From Chitinophaga sp. XS-30 (GTDB taxonomy: Bacteria; Bacteroidota; Bacteroidia; Chitinophagales; Chitinophagaceae): 64,000 nucleotides of DNA. Shown here one piece after another: positions 24,379 to 32,868 of the stretch; within the stretch, counting starts at the first letter, position 1; the number at the start of each line of letters is the position of its first letter. The DNA is taken from contig NZ_CP043006.1 of assembly GCF_008086345.1 (NCBI RefSeq), positions 3,160,032-3,224,031 of the forward strand, read 5' to 3'. The translations under genes were made by a program, and so were the position numbers. Under the pieces are notes generated by a model that saw only the letters and a program-made list of their open reading frames with translations, ran no database searches and was not told where the DNA came from.

Positions 24379-25650
24379 CTATGGTTCGACCCTGGTGCCG
24401 TTCTGATAGGTTACCACAAAAGCATCTTTAAAGCCCTGCTGCCTTGCTTTATACATGGCAGAGAGGGCTTCGGCCTCTGTGCGGAAATTGCCCCAGGTAT
24501 ATTTATTTAACTTTTTGTTGCCCTGGTTCATTACTTCACGGTCGATCGTACCGTCCAGCTTCTCGAAAAGGTCTGCGCCACGGGCGTACACTTTTTCGGT
24601 GGTCATCAGCTGCACTTTGTAGTACACCGCTTTGAGGTCGGTCACAGGAGTGTTGTCCGACTGCACACTAACGGAAGCGGGTATATGCTGGCGGGCGGGG
24701 GCAGCAGGTGGTTCTGCCGGCACTGTATTGCCGGCGGCGGAACGGGCGGAATTGTACACTTTTTCCAGTTCGTCCTTATACCGCTTTACAGCGCGGTAGA
24801 TGCACTGGGCCATTTCATTCTGGCCATTGGCGGAGTTCAGGTAATCTTCTTCCTCCGGGTTGCTGATGAATCCCAGTTCCACCAATACGCTGGGCATGGC
24901 GGTGGCATGCAGCACCAGGATGCCTTTTTCATTACGCTGGCGGGCACCGCGGCTGATCCGGCCTACTTTGGTGAATTCATCTTCCACAAGGGTGGAGAGG
25001 CGCAGGCTTTGATCGAAGAAAACGTTGCGGAGGGTGTTCAGCATAATGATGGTTTCCGGGTCATTGGTGTCCATCAGCTGCTGGGTTTCCTCAGAGTTGG
25101 CATCCAGTACGATCACCGAGCTGTTCCGGAGCGATTCCGCCTTCGCATTGTTCTTCCCGGTGGCCCAGATATAGGTTTCCGTCCCCTTGGCAGGGTTGGG
25201 CACCCTTTTATATATGGGCACTTTCCTGGAATATTTCTTGCCTTTGCTGTTCCTCTTCGTTACATATTTGTAACCCGTCACCTTGGAGAGGCTGGCTGCG
25301 GCATTACAGTGGATGGATATAAAAAGGTCGCCCTGGGCTTGATTGGCAATAGCGGCTTTTTTATGTACATCATCAAAACGGTCCGTTTTCCGGGTGTACA
25401 CTACCTTGACGTCCGGCATGGCATCTTCAATGATCTTCCCGAGTTTGAGGGCCACATCCAGCGCTACATCCTTCTCATAAGAATATTTGCCTCTTGCACC
25501 CACATCCTGCCCTCCGTGACCGGCATCTATTACAATGGTACGGATAGGCTTATCCTGTACCGGTAAATCCGGTGTAATTTTTGCGTAAACGAACAGGGAA
25601 TAGATCAGTCCTATACCCGATCCGAAAAGTAAAACTCTTATCCAGCGCAT
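24379..25650 (-). CDS. N-acetylmuramoyl-L-alanine amidase (Amidase_3) with SPOR-like C-terminal domain
   Basis: The 423-residue protein is anchored or exported by an N-terminal hydrophobic segment (VLLFGSGIGLIYSLFVYA). The catalytic domain (about 37-290) has the zinc ligands in VIDAGHGGQDVGA, a Glu in YSYEKDVALDV, the His in FISIHCNAA, and the catalytic Glu in VELGFISNPEEEDYL. It cleaves the amide between MurNAc and the stem peptide in the periplasm. The last 80 residues (YYKVQLMTTEKVY and following) look like a SPOR-type peptidoglycan-binding module. It is upstream of the MlaD gene on the same strand and divergent from lptD. Confidence 0.92.
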   Translation of the reverse strand: MRWIRVLLFGSGIGLIYSLFVYAKITPDLPVQDKPIRTIVIDAGHGGQDVGARGKYSYEKDVALDVALKLGKIIEDAMPDVKVVYTRKTDRFDDVHKKAAIANQAQGDLFISIHCNAAASLSKVTGYKYVTKRNSKGKKYSRKVPIYKRVPNPAKGTETYIWATGKNNAKAESLRNSSVIVLDANSEETQQLMDTNDPETIIMLNTLRNVFFDQSLRLSTLVEDEFTKVGRISRGARQRNEKGILVLHATAMPSVLVELGFISNPEEEDYLNSANGQNEMAQCIYRAVKRYKDELEKVYNSARSAAGNTVPAEPPAAPARQHIPASVSVQSDNTPVTDLKAVYYKVQLMTTEKVYARGADLFEKLDGTIDREVMNQGNKKLNKYTWGNFRTEAEALSAMYKARQQGFKDAFVVTYQNGTRVEP

Positions 25651-25812
25651 GTCAGCAGTTTATTTTAATGGGTTGTATGTAATGCTAAAAAGGTCAGTAT
25701 TGATTGTTCACAATAATTTTATACATATATGATGCACGCCGATCCGCTATTCCATACCGTCTTCCCATCCCGGGCCTTCAGCGTACTATGTAATAATTTG
25801 TATAAAATCATG

Positions 25813-25820
25813 TAGGTTTG
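25813..25820 (+). promoter_or_regulatory. Possible -7 element of lptD
   Basis: TAGGTTTG matches TAnnTTTG and lies 14 bp upstream of the ATG, which would give a very short leader. The only upstream TTTG is 12 nt away, closer than the consensus spacing. The call is weak. Confidence 0.3.
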
Positions 25821-25834
25821 TGCCCGCTTAACAC

Positions 25835-28651
25835 ATGGACCCTTTCTGCAAAAATAATTATAAAAACTTTTTAAGGCGGCTGTTCCTGCCTTTGATTCTT
25901 CTTTTATTAACGGCGCTGCCGCTATTAAAAGACGAATTTGCCCGTGCGGGCGTACTTCCGGTTGTGCACTTTAACAAAACTTTCACAGATACCGTCCCAC
26001 AGCCACATACCGTCAAATTTCCCTCCAAAGAAGATATCGATTCCTCTTTTTTCAAAAATGATACCACCCGGCCGGTCATCAAAAGGATGGCAGATACCAT
26101 TCCGCCAATGAACCTGGTGGACAGTGTTTTCATACCGGACAGCACTTTGCAGCCTGACAGCAGCCTGACGGTCAAGGACAGCATACCGGTGAAATTGTCG
26201 AAAGACAGTCTTTCTGCGCCTGTGTACTATAAAGCGCAGGATTCCATCGTAATGCTGGTAAAGAAAAAGGAATTCCGGCTATATAACAAGGCCGATGTAA
26301 AATATGAGCAGACGCAGCTGACCGGCAACACGATGAATTTTAACCAGTCCACCGGTATTCTCACGTCCCGCATGGGTAAGGATACTTCCGGCAAACCTTT
26401 CGAGAAGCCCGTCCTGAATGACGGTTCTACCAGTTCGGAGATGGACTCCGTGCAATACAACTTCAACAGCGGCAAGGCCATGATCTTTCAGACCAGGGCG
26501 CAGTACGGAGAGGGCTATGTGAGCAGTACCAAAGTGAAGAAACAGCCTGATAACACCGTATTCGGCTTCAAAAACGGATATACGACCTGTAACCTGGATA
26601 CGCCCCACTTTGCGTTCCGGGCAAGGAAGATCAAGGTGATACCGGACAAGCTCATTGTATCGGGACCGGCAAACCTGGAAATAGAAGGTATTCCCACCCC
26701 GTTGTTCATTCCCTTTGCCATTTTCCCGATCAGTCATGGACAGCGTACCGGTCTGTTGCCTCCACAATACGCCGTGAACCAGCAGAAAGGGATCGGCCTG
26801 GAGAATGGGGGCTATTATTTCGGGCTGGGGGAGTACCTGGACCTTACTGTTCGCGCCGATGTGTACTCTTACGGCAGCTGGGGGTTCACGCTGAGCCCCA
26901 CCTACCGGAAGCGCTACAAGTATAATGGTGGTTTCAACATTGCATTTTCCAATTCCCGCTTCGGGGACCCCGAGGTAAAAACAGAGTTTACCACCTCGAA
27001 GGACTTCCGCGTGACCTGGAGCCACAGCCAGGATGGGAAGGCCCGCCCCGGAACGAATTTCGGCGCCAGCGTTAACTTCGGTACTTCTGCCTACAACCAG
27101 TTCAATGTAACGAATGCTGCCACCCGTATGAATAATATGATGTATTCCTCCATCAACTATTCCAAAAGCTGGGTCGGCAAGCCATATAACCTTACCCTGG
27201 CACTGGGGCACGACCAGAATACCAGTACCCGGCAGGTAAACATCAAACTGCCCGACGGGTCTTTTACCGTGAACACCCTCTATCCCTTCCAGGCGAAAGA
27301 AATGGTGGGTACCCCCAAATGGTACGAGAAGATCGGTGTCAGCTATAACGGTTTGCTGCGGAATACAGTGAGCTTCGTGGATTCTACCTTCGGCAGGCCT
27401 GCGATGTTCGATAAAATGCAGACCGGCATGCAGCACCAGATACCGCTTACCCTGTCCATTCCCATCATGCGCAACCTGACGCTGACACCAAGTGTTTCCT
27501 ATACGGAAAAGTGGTACCTGAAGCAGCAGGTCGTATCCTGGAACGAGACTTCTGAAGGCTTTGATACAACGTTCAACAGCGGATTCTACCGGAGCAGCGC
27601 TATGTCTACTTCCGCATCCCTGGCCACGGCCATATACGGGATGTATGCGTTCAAAAATAAAAATTCAAAGGTGCAGGCCATCCGCCATGTGATGCGCCCG
27701 AACGTAGGGGTGAGTTATACGCCTGACCTCGCGAGCAAGGACTATTACATGCTGCAGATCAACAAGGAAGGGAAGATGCAGCGGTATTCCTATTATGACA
27801 ATTCGCCTTTCGGTCCCTCCAATCCTGAAACCTTCGCCGGTATCACTTTCGGGATAGATAATAACCTGGAAATGAAGGTGAAGTCGGACAAGGATACTTC
27901 CGGCATGAAAAAGATCAAGCTGCTGGATGGCTTCGGGTTCAGCGGGTCCTATAACCTTGTCGCCGATTCTTTCCGGTTGTCGCCCATCTCGCTGAATGCA
28001 AGAACCAACCTGTTCGATAAAGTGAACGTTTCGGCGGGAGGTACCCTTAATCCATACCAGGTGGACAGCTTTGGCCTGCCGATCGACAAGTACGTCTGGC
28101 AGGGCCAGAACTTCAGTGTGGGGCGTTTGACCAATGCCAATATTGCCATCAGCACTTCGTTCCAGAGCCAGGATAAAAAGAGCAAGGAAAAAGAACAGCT
28201 GAAGGAAGACCTTGCGGATCAGGATGAACAGCCTGATGCCCAGTTGGAAGAGCAGCGCCGCCAGGCGGAACTGATGAGGTCCAACCCGGGAGAGTATGTG
28301 GATTTCGATATTCCCTGGCGGCTCGACCTTTCCTATAGTTTGAATTATTCCCGTGCCAGAACGGTGGACCGTTTGCGGGACACTACGATATTCACGCAAT
28401 TCCTGGGTTTCAGTGGTGACTTCAGCCTCACACCCAAGTGGAAAATTATCATGAGCAGTGGTTTCGACTTCCGGTTGAAACAGATCTCCTATACTACACT
28501 AACGATCTCGCGCGATCTGCATTGCTGGCAGATGAGCATCAACCTCGTGCCTTTCGGCAGCTATCGTCAGTTCAGTATCACCATCAATCCCAAGGCAGGT
28601 ATCCTGCGGGATCTCCGCGTCAACCGAACGCGGCAGTTCTTCGATTTGTGA
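25835..28651 (+). CDS. lptD: LPS assembly outer-membrane protein LptD (Bacteroidota type)
   Basis: The 938-residue protein has an N-terminal signal or anchor segment (RRLFLPLILLLLTALPLL). It then has an Asp/Ser-rich linker with DSVFIPDSTLQPDS-type repeats and an OstA-like periplasmic domain (about 140-280, with YEQTQLTGNTMNFNQSTG). The large C-terminal barrel from about residue 290 includes the conserved FPISHGQRTGLLPPQY segment. It ends LRDLRVNRTRQFFDL. It inserts LPS or lipooligosaccharide into the outer leaflet. The OstA-like gene on the other strand encodes a probable partner. A short hairpin (28656-28672) lies between its stop and the convergent HTH gene. Confidence 0.9.
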   Translation: MDPFCKNNYKNFLRRLFLPLILLLLTALPLLKDEFARAGVLPVVHFNKTFTDTVPQPHTVKFPSKEDIDSSFFKNDTTRPVIKRMADTIPPMNLVDSVFIPDSTLQPDSSLTVKDSIPVKLSKDSLSAPVYYKAQDSIVMLVKKKEFRLYNKADVKYEQTQLTGNTMNFNQSTGILTSRMGKDTSGKPFEKPVLNDGSTSSEMDSVQYNFNSGKAMIFQTRAQYGEGYVSSTKVKKQPDNTVFGFKNGYTTCNLDTPHFAFRARKIKVIPDKLIVSGPANLEIEGIPTPLFIPFAIFPISHGQRTGLLPPQYAVNQQKGIGLENGGYYFGLGEYLDLTVRADVYSYGSWGFTLSPTYRKRYKYNGGFNIAFSNSRFGDPEVKTEFTTSKDFRVTWSHSQDGKARPGTNFGASVNFGTSAYNQFNVTNAATRMNNMMYSSINYSKSWVGKPYNLTLALGHDQNTSTRQVNIKLPDGSFTVNTLYPFQAKEMVGTPKWYEKIGVSYNGLLRNTVSFVDSTFGRPAMFDKMQTGMQHQIPLTLSIPIMRNLTLTPSVSYTEKWYLKQQVVSWNETSEGFDTTFNSGFYRSSAMSTSASLATAIYGMYAFKNKNSKVQAIRHVMRPNVGVSYTPDLASKDYYMLQINKEGKMQRYSYYDNSPFGPSNPETFAGITFGIDNNLEMKVKSDKDTSGMKKIKLLDGFGFSGSYNLVADSFRLSPISLNARTNLFDKVNVSAGGTLNPYQVDSFGLPIDKYVWQGQNFSVGRLTNANIAISTSFQSQDKKSKEKEQLKEDLADQDEQPDAQLEEQRRQAELMRSNPGEYVDFDIPWRLDLSYSLNYSRARTVDRLRDTTIFTQFLGFSGDFSLTPKWKIIMSSGFDFRLKQISYTTLTISRDLHCWQMSINLVPFGSYRQFSITINPKAGILRDLRVNRTRQFFDL

Positions 28652-28679
28652 CGATTGCCCCGCGCAGGGGCAAAGAGGC

Positions 28680-29018
28680 TCATTTATACACCGGTTTGCT
28701 TCCTGTGTTAAACACATTGTCGTCCTCTTCCTGGTCTGTATGCAGGAGTTTGATATGCAATACACGCTCGATATCGGTCAGGGTGTCGATGGTAAAATTG
28801 TGTGTGCCGCTCAGCCATTTGGACACCACGGAAACCTGCTTGTGCAGGGCCTCCGCCAGCTGAGTTTGCGTCCATCGTTTGGCCTGCAGGCCTTTATATA
28901 TACGGGCGGCCAGTTTCATCCTGGCATCCGTGCGGGCCTGCTCTTCGGGCGTAATGGCCTGTACTAATTTTTCCAGGAATTCTCCTGAATAATCGTTGGT
29001 ATTTGTTTTCCTTTTCAT
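28680..29018 (-). CDS. XRE-type HTH protein, antitoxin-like
   Basis: The 112-residue protein begins MKRKTNTNDYSGEFLEKLV. It has an N-terminal helical segment of about 40 residues. A Cro/C1 HTH follows at about 40-95 (IYKGLQAKRWTQTQLAEALH, VSVVSKWLSGTHNFTIDTLTDIERVL), and the tail is acidic. Such proteins are common as antitoxins of type II pairs of the HigA kind. The start codon is embedded in the last half-copy of a palindrome array that fills the 283 bp up to the toxin-like gene on the same strand. The sequence context of this start (AACAGATGAAA) is repeated in every copy of the array. Confidence 0.8.
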   Translation of the reverse strand: MKRKTNTNDYSGEFLEKLVQAITPEEQARTDARMKLAARIYKGLQAKRWTQTQLAEALHKQVSVVSKWLSGTHNFTIDTLTDIERVLHIKLLHTDQEEDDNVFNTGSKPVYK

Positions 29019-29039
29019 CTGTTAATGTTTTTTACGGGT

Positions 29040-29293
29040 CAGATGGAATGTTATTTCATCTGTTAATGCTTTTTTACGGGTCAGAAGGAATGCTATTTCA
29101 TCTGCTAATATTTTTTACGGGTCAGATGGAATGTTATTTCATCTGTACTATTATTCCTTAGTCAGAAGGAATGCTATTTCATCTGCCAATATTTATTTTT
29201 ACGGCCAGATGGAATATTATTTCACCTGTTACTATAGTCAGATGGCATGTTATTTCATCTGTTTATGGGTCAGATCTTATGTTACTTCATCTG
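29040..29293 (-). repeat. Array of seven imperfect 23-bp palindromes between the toxin-like and HTH genes
   Basis: Palindromes lie at 29040-29062, 29082-29104, 29123-29145, 29163-29185, 29206-29228, 29239-29261 and 29271-29293. An eighth half-copy at the HTH start codon ends at 29022. On the minus strand most begin CAGATGAAATA and end CATCTG or TTCTG. Starts are 32-43 bp apart, and the spacers share ACCCGTAAAAA and ATTAA segments. Nine of the eleven possible base pairs form in the commonest copy. Each copy also reads start-Lys-stop on the minus strand. It could be a set of operators for the HTH protein, RNA hairpins, or minigenes. Confidence 0.88.
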
Positions 29294-29301
29294 TTCATTT
29301 T

Positions 29302-29793
29302 CTAGTTGATCAATACAAGATTTCCCTGAAGGATCAATTCATCATCCGACAAATACAGGGAACCGTGTTCCAGCTTGGTGCGGATGATCTTCGAAAAATG
29401 CATCATCTCATGTACTGCAGAACTAAGCACCGGATCATCCTGCCATTTCCGGATATGCTTCGGCTTTGGGCCCCCGCTGCCGGCAATGACCACTTGATCT
29501 GTAAGCCGCAAGCAATACAACCGCATGTTCTTTTCCGGAACATCGTACAGCGCACATACCAGGTCGTCCCATTCAAGCCCTTCTTCCATCTTGAAGAAAT
29601 TTTCGAGCACCCCCGTTTGTGTGCCTATAGACCTTAGCCGCCTGACGATGTCCATGATCTCACATGGGTAGTTGTTGATGAATTTGCCGCAAAATTGCTC
29701 AAACAATACATTCTGCTGATGGCTGCAATAAATACTGTAAACAGATGCCTCCTCTCCGGAAACATGGGTTAAACGAACTAATTTGTTCTTCAC
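29302..29793 (-). CDS. Putative RelE/HigB-like toxin-family protein
   Basis: The 163-residue protein uses a GTG start, since no ATG is available before the conserved part. The central segment NMRLYCLRLTDQVVIAGSGGPKP resembles the core strands of RelE/ParE or Gp49-like toxins (IRLYxxRxxxxVxxLGGGG). The sequence has no signal peptide or membrane segment. The last part (RTKLEHGSLYLSDDELILQG) is acidic and mixed. An HTH gene of antitoxin type lies downstream on the same strand, which supports a type II toxin-antitoxin reading. The homology is remembered and not tested. The stop lies 8 bp before the first palindrome of the array. Confidence 0.5.
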   Translation of the reverse strand: MKNKLVRLTHVSGEEASVYSIYCSHQQNVLFEQFCGKFINNYPCEIMDIVRRLRSIGTQTGVLENFFKMEEGLEWDDLVCALYDVPEKNMRLYCLRLTDQVVIAGSGGPKPKHIRKWQDDPVLSSAVHEMMHFSKIIRTKLEHGSLYLSDDELILQGNLVLIN

Positions 29794-29807
29794 AATCTTC
29801 TCTTTTA

Positions 29808-29849
29808 CAAAGTTAACAAACTTTTCTGGAATTTCACCTATAAGTGAAA
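29808..29849 (-). promoter_or_regulatory. Possible promoter and inverted repeat of the toxin-like gene
   Basis: On the minus strand TAACTTTG (29815 to 29808) matches the -7 consensus, 15 bp before the GTG. Further upstream TTTCAC-CTATAA-GTGAAA (29832-29849) is a perfect inverted repeat placed where the -33 region would be. No good -33 element is seen. The repeat differs in sequence from the palindrome array. Confidence 0.4.
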
Positions 29850-30034
29850 ATTTTTCTCAAAAAAGATATTATTTTACCGTAAAGGGATACTATTTTGACG
29901 TGAAATTAAATAATACTTCGGGAATAAAAATCACCGGGGGCAGAAAAAACGGCAAAAAAATGTTGTCGCCACCGGCGCTGACTGAAGCGTGAAAGTATGA
30001 TGCTGTCGAAGATAATTTCCACGGAATCCTTAGG

Positions 30035-30906
30035 TTACTTCGCCCGAAACACTTTCGGCGATACCCCAAACTTCTCCTTGAATAACCTGGAAAAATAGTA
30101 CGGTGAATCAAATCCGATATGGTAACCGATTTCTTTGATACTTAGCCTGGTAGTCTTCAACAGTTCCTCCGCTTTATCCAGGCGCAGATCGAGATGATAC
30201 TGGTTGGGAGATTTGCCGGTCAACTGTTTGAACGATTTCCGGAACCTGGAATAGCTGACAGGAAATTGCGCAGCCAGTTCTTCCATATTGATATTGTTCC
30301 GGAGTTGATTCTGTAGCATAAAAACGGCTTGGGAAATCCATATGGATTCAGGATTGCTCTCCGTTTCTTCCATTGATCGCACTTTGTTCAACAGCCCCAG
30401 CATCTGCAGTGCTATTCCCGAAATGACTTGCGGGTAGCCGATTTGCGCCTGGGAGACAATGCCCAGCAATTCGGCAAATGCGGACAGCAGCGCTTTATTT
30501 AATCCGGGTCCTGATCAGCGGATTTTTTCGATCAAAGAATTTTTCCATAACATATTGCGGGTATCTCCCGTTGAACCCTACCCAATATTCCTCCCAGCCA
30601 ACAAGTGGATCGGGTTTATAACGGTGCCAGACCCCCGGGAACAGCATGAAGCACGTGCCCGCGCCTACCTCCTGCGGCGCCGTTTCCGCGGACTCGAATA
30701 CGCCGCTCCCATCGGTGATGAAAACGATATAGTAACCATCGAGGATCCGTCCCTTGTTCCAGGAAAAAACATGGTCTCCCGGATGCTGGTAGTTGTCCGG
30801 GTAACGTGCATGCTTGTCTGTTCTGCAATAACCAGCCGTAGTGATATAAAATCCCCAGTCCCTTATCCTGATCACTGACATGCAGGTATTTATGATAGCT
30901 TTCCAT
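30035..30906 (-). pseudogene. AraC-family regulator broken by two single-base frameshifts
   Basis: Three overlapping minus-strand frames together give one complete AraC protein of about 290 residues. The N terminus MESYHKYLHVSDQDK is read from 30906. The cupin-like sensing domain (DWGFYITTAGYC to FNGRYPQYVMEKFF) is in the next frame, and the double HTH (NMEELAAQFPVSYSRFRKSFK, SIKEIGYHIGFDSPYYFSRLFKEKFG) is in the third. Removing one base from the three-base run at 30860-30862 restores QDK-DWGFY. Removing one from the run at 30506-30508 restores IRT-GLNKALLSAFAELLG. Both are +1 changes in homopolymers. The gene is divergent from the dioxygenase gene and would have regulated that cluster. Sequencing error is possible. 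Confidence 0.82.
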
Positions 30907-31095
30907 AACGGGTGTGCTTGGATGACCAGCCCAAACATACTGAAAGCCTGTATTTTATACAAGCAGCGTTTCCTTCGCTTATAGCATGGAAAACAAAATC
31001 AGAAAGTGCAAATATCAAGACTGTTTTGTCATTTTATCAGCGGTGCTGCCGGGCTACATTTGAGCCATCATTTTCGCCAACAAAAAAACACGTTT

Positions 31096-31914
31096 ATGAA
31101 AAACACCTTGCATAACGAACAGATCAGTTTCTACCGGGAGAACGGCTATGTGATCATAGAGGATTTTCTGGACCCCGAAGAGCTTGAACAGTGGCGGCAG
31201 ACAGTCACGCAGGCGGTCAAAGACAGGAACGGGTTGAAGATACCGGGAAAAGATATCCGGTTAGGAGAGGACGATGGCATCAATGAAGATGCGGCCTATT
31301 TCAATAATGTTTTCGATCAGTTGCTGAACCTGTGGCAAACCAGTACGGCGGTTAAAGCGTTGATGCTGGATGAGCGCATCGGGAAAATGGCCGCAGAGCT
31401 GGCAGGAGTGGAGGGTATCCGCATCTGGCATGATCAGGCGTTGATCAAACGGCCATGGGCTAATCCAACCTCCTGGCATCTGGATACCCCATTCTGGTCT
31501 TTTTCAGACCGGCGGGCATTATCCATCTGGGTAGCGCTGGATGACGCTACCCTAGAAAACGGTTGCCTGTTCTTTATCCCGGGCTCACATAAAACCACTT
31601 CTTTTAAAAATGCCGGTATCGGTAAAAATATGGGCGGCATTTTCGATGTTTATCCGGAGTTCCGGACCGTCAAACCCCATGCCGCGGTAATGAAAGCAGG
31701 GAGCTGTTCCTTCCACAACGGGCTGACTATCCATGGCGCACACGCCAACATGACGCCCGGATTCCGGCGTGCCATGACCTGCGCCTATATGCCCGATGGC
31801 AACACGTATAACGGCATACCGAATATTCTTCCTGATGAATACGTGAAAACATTGAAAACCGGTGATCTGCTGGATAATGAAGCACTCATGCCCCTCATCT
31901 ATACAACACGCTGA
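31096..31914 (+). CDS. Phytanoyl-CoA dioxygenase family (Fe(II)/2-oxoglutarate) oxygenase
   Basis: The 272-residue protein has the jelly-roll fold markers of the PhyH family. The HxD metal motif is in TSWHLDTPFWSF near residue 128. The distal metal His and the 2-oxoglutarate Arg are in IHGAHANMTPGFRRAMTCAYM near residue 220. It would hydroxylate a small molecule using oxygen and 2-oxoglutarate. The substrate is unknown, and a sugar-related compound is suggested only by the neighbours. The frame extends upstream to 31006, but ATG at 31096 gives the normal N terminus. A -7-like TACATTTG (31055-31062) lies upstream. The stop overlaps the next start by one base (TGATG). Confidence 0.9.
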   Translation: MKNTLHNEQISFYRENGYVIIEDFLDPEELEQWRQTVTQAVKDRNGLKIPGKDIRLGEDDGINEDAAYFNNVFDQLLNLWQTSTAVKALMLDERIGKMAAELAGVEGIRIWHDQALIKRPWANPTSWHLDTPFWSFSDRRALSIWVALDDATLENGCLFFIPGSHKTTSFKNAGIGKNMGGIFDVYPEFRTVKPHAAVMKAGSCSFHNGLTIHGAHANMTPGFRRAMTCAYMPDGNTYNGIPNILPDEYVKTLKTGDLLDNEALMPLIYTTR

Positions 31915-32783
31915 TGCAAATCGATTTTTATTGCCCCCGCTGGGGTTCGGAAGATGTGAGCTGGCCGCGTTTCGCGCAGCGGGTGAAGCAGGACGGATTT
32001 GCCGGGGTCGAGGTATTCCCCCTGGCGGATAGCCCCAAAAATACCGATATGCTCCAGTCGCTCGGGGATGCAGGTCTTTCGTACATCCTGCTTCATGCCG
32101 AACTTCAGGAAGGAAAAGATTTTAACCGGTATGTGGATGCGTTGACGCGCAATCTTTATACATTACTGGAGTATCAAACTGCTGCCGGCAAACCCGAGTT
32201 TATCGTTTCGCAGACCGGGCGCGAATATTATACCCGTGCGCAAATGGAAATCTGTTTTGCGGTATGTGACCGTATAAGCCGTGAATCTTCAGTGCGGATC
32301 ATCCATGAAACGCATCGCAACAAATGGTCGTTTGCTGCCCATATTGTGCAGGAGTACCTGACGGCATTCCCCTCACTCGAATTGGCGCTGGACCTGTCCC
32401 ACTGGGTCTGTGTATCCGAGAGTTATCTGGAAGACCAGGCGGATGCTGTTGAACTGGCCATCCGGCACAGCAGGCATCTCCATGCCCGCGTCGGTTTCCC
32501 GGAAGGTCCGCAGGTAACCGATCCAAGGGCGCCTGAAAACCAGGAAGCGCTCCGGCATCACCTGGCATGGTGGGATCAGTGGATACACCATTTGATCCAG
32601 ACCGGGAGCCAGCGGGCCACCATCACGCCGGAGTTCGGGCCTTATCCATATATGGCCTTCCTTCCATTTACCAGGCAACCGCTTTCACCGCAGTACGAAA
32701 TTAATTGCTGGATGAAGGATCTGCTTGAAACACGATATGCGGGGATGATGAAAGGGGAGGGTTCCCCGGAACCGGCCAAATAG
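31914..32783 (+). CDS. Sugar phosphate isomerase/epimerase (xylose isomerase-like TIM barrel)
   Basis: The 289-residue protein has the metal-binding residues of the family at the ends of barrel strands: Glu in IIHETHRNKWS, Asp and His in LALDLSHWVCV, His in RHLHARVGF and Glu in ATITPEFGPYPY. Members isomerise or epimerise sugars or open-chain intermediates such as keto-inositols. The substrate is unknown. The start ATG shares its A with the stop of the dioxygenase gene, so the two are translationally coupled. The damaged glycosidase gene begins 85 bp downstream on the same strand. Confidence 0.9.
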   Translation: MQIDFYCPRWGSEDVSWPRFAQRVKQDGFAGVEVFPLADSPKNTDMLQSLGDAGLSYILLHAELQEGKDFNRYVDALTRNLYTLLEYQTAAGKPEFIVSQTGREYYTRAQMEICFAVCDRISRESSVRIIHETHRNKWSFAAHIVQEYLTAFPSLELALDLSHWVCVSESYLEDQADAVELAIRHSRHLHARVGFPEGPQVTDPRAPENQEALRHHLAWWDQWIHHLIQTGSQRATITPEFGPYPYMAFLPFTRQPLSPQYEINCWMKDLLETRYAGMMKGEGSPEPAK

Positions 32784-32868
32784 GCTATGTTTGCGTTGCG
32801 CCGCTTTCGGAGCGGAAGAGAATAGCATTATAATTTCGTTTTCCCTGAAATTTGAATGGTAAATTTAA

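Noticed and set aside
28656-28672. Terminator between lptD and the HTH gene
   Set aside because: TGCCCC/GGGGCA forms a short stem, but no T-run follows on either strand, so it was not listed as a terminator.
30035-30906. Programmed ribosomal frameshifting in the AraC gene and the glycosidase
   Set aside because: No slippery heptamer with downstream structure is seen, and two successive shifts per gene are needed. Decay or sequencing error is simpler.
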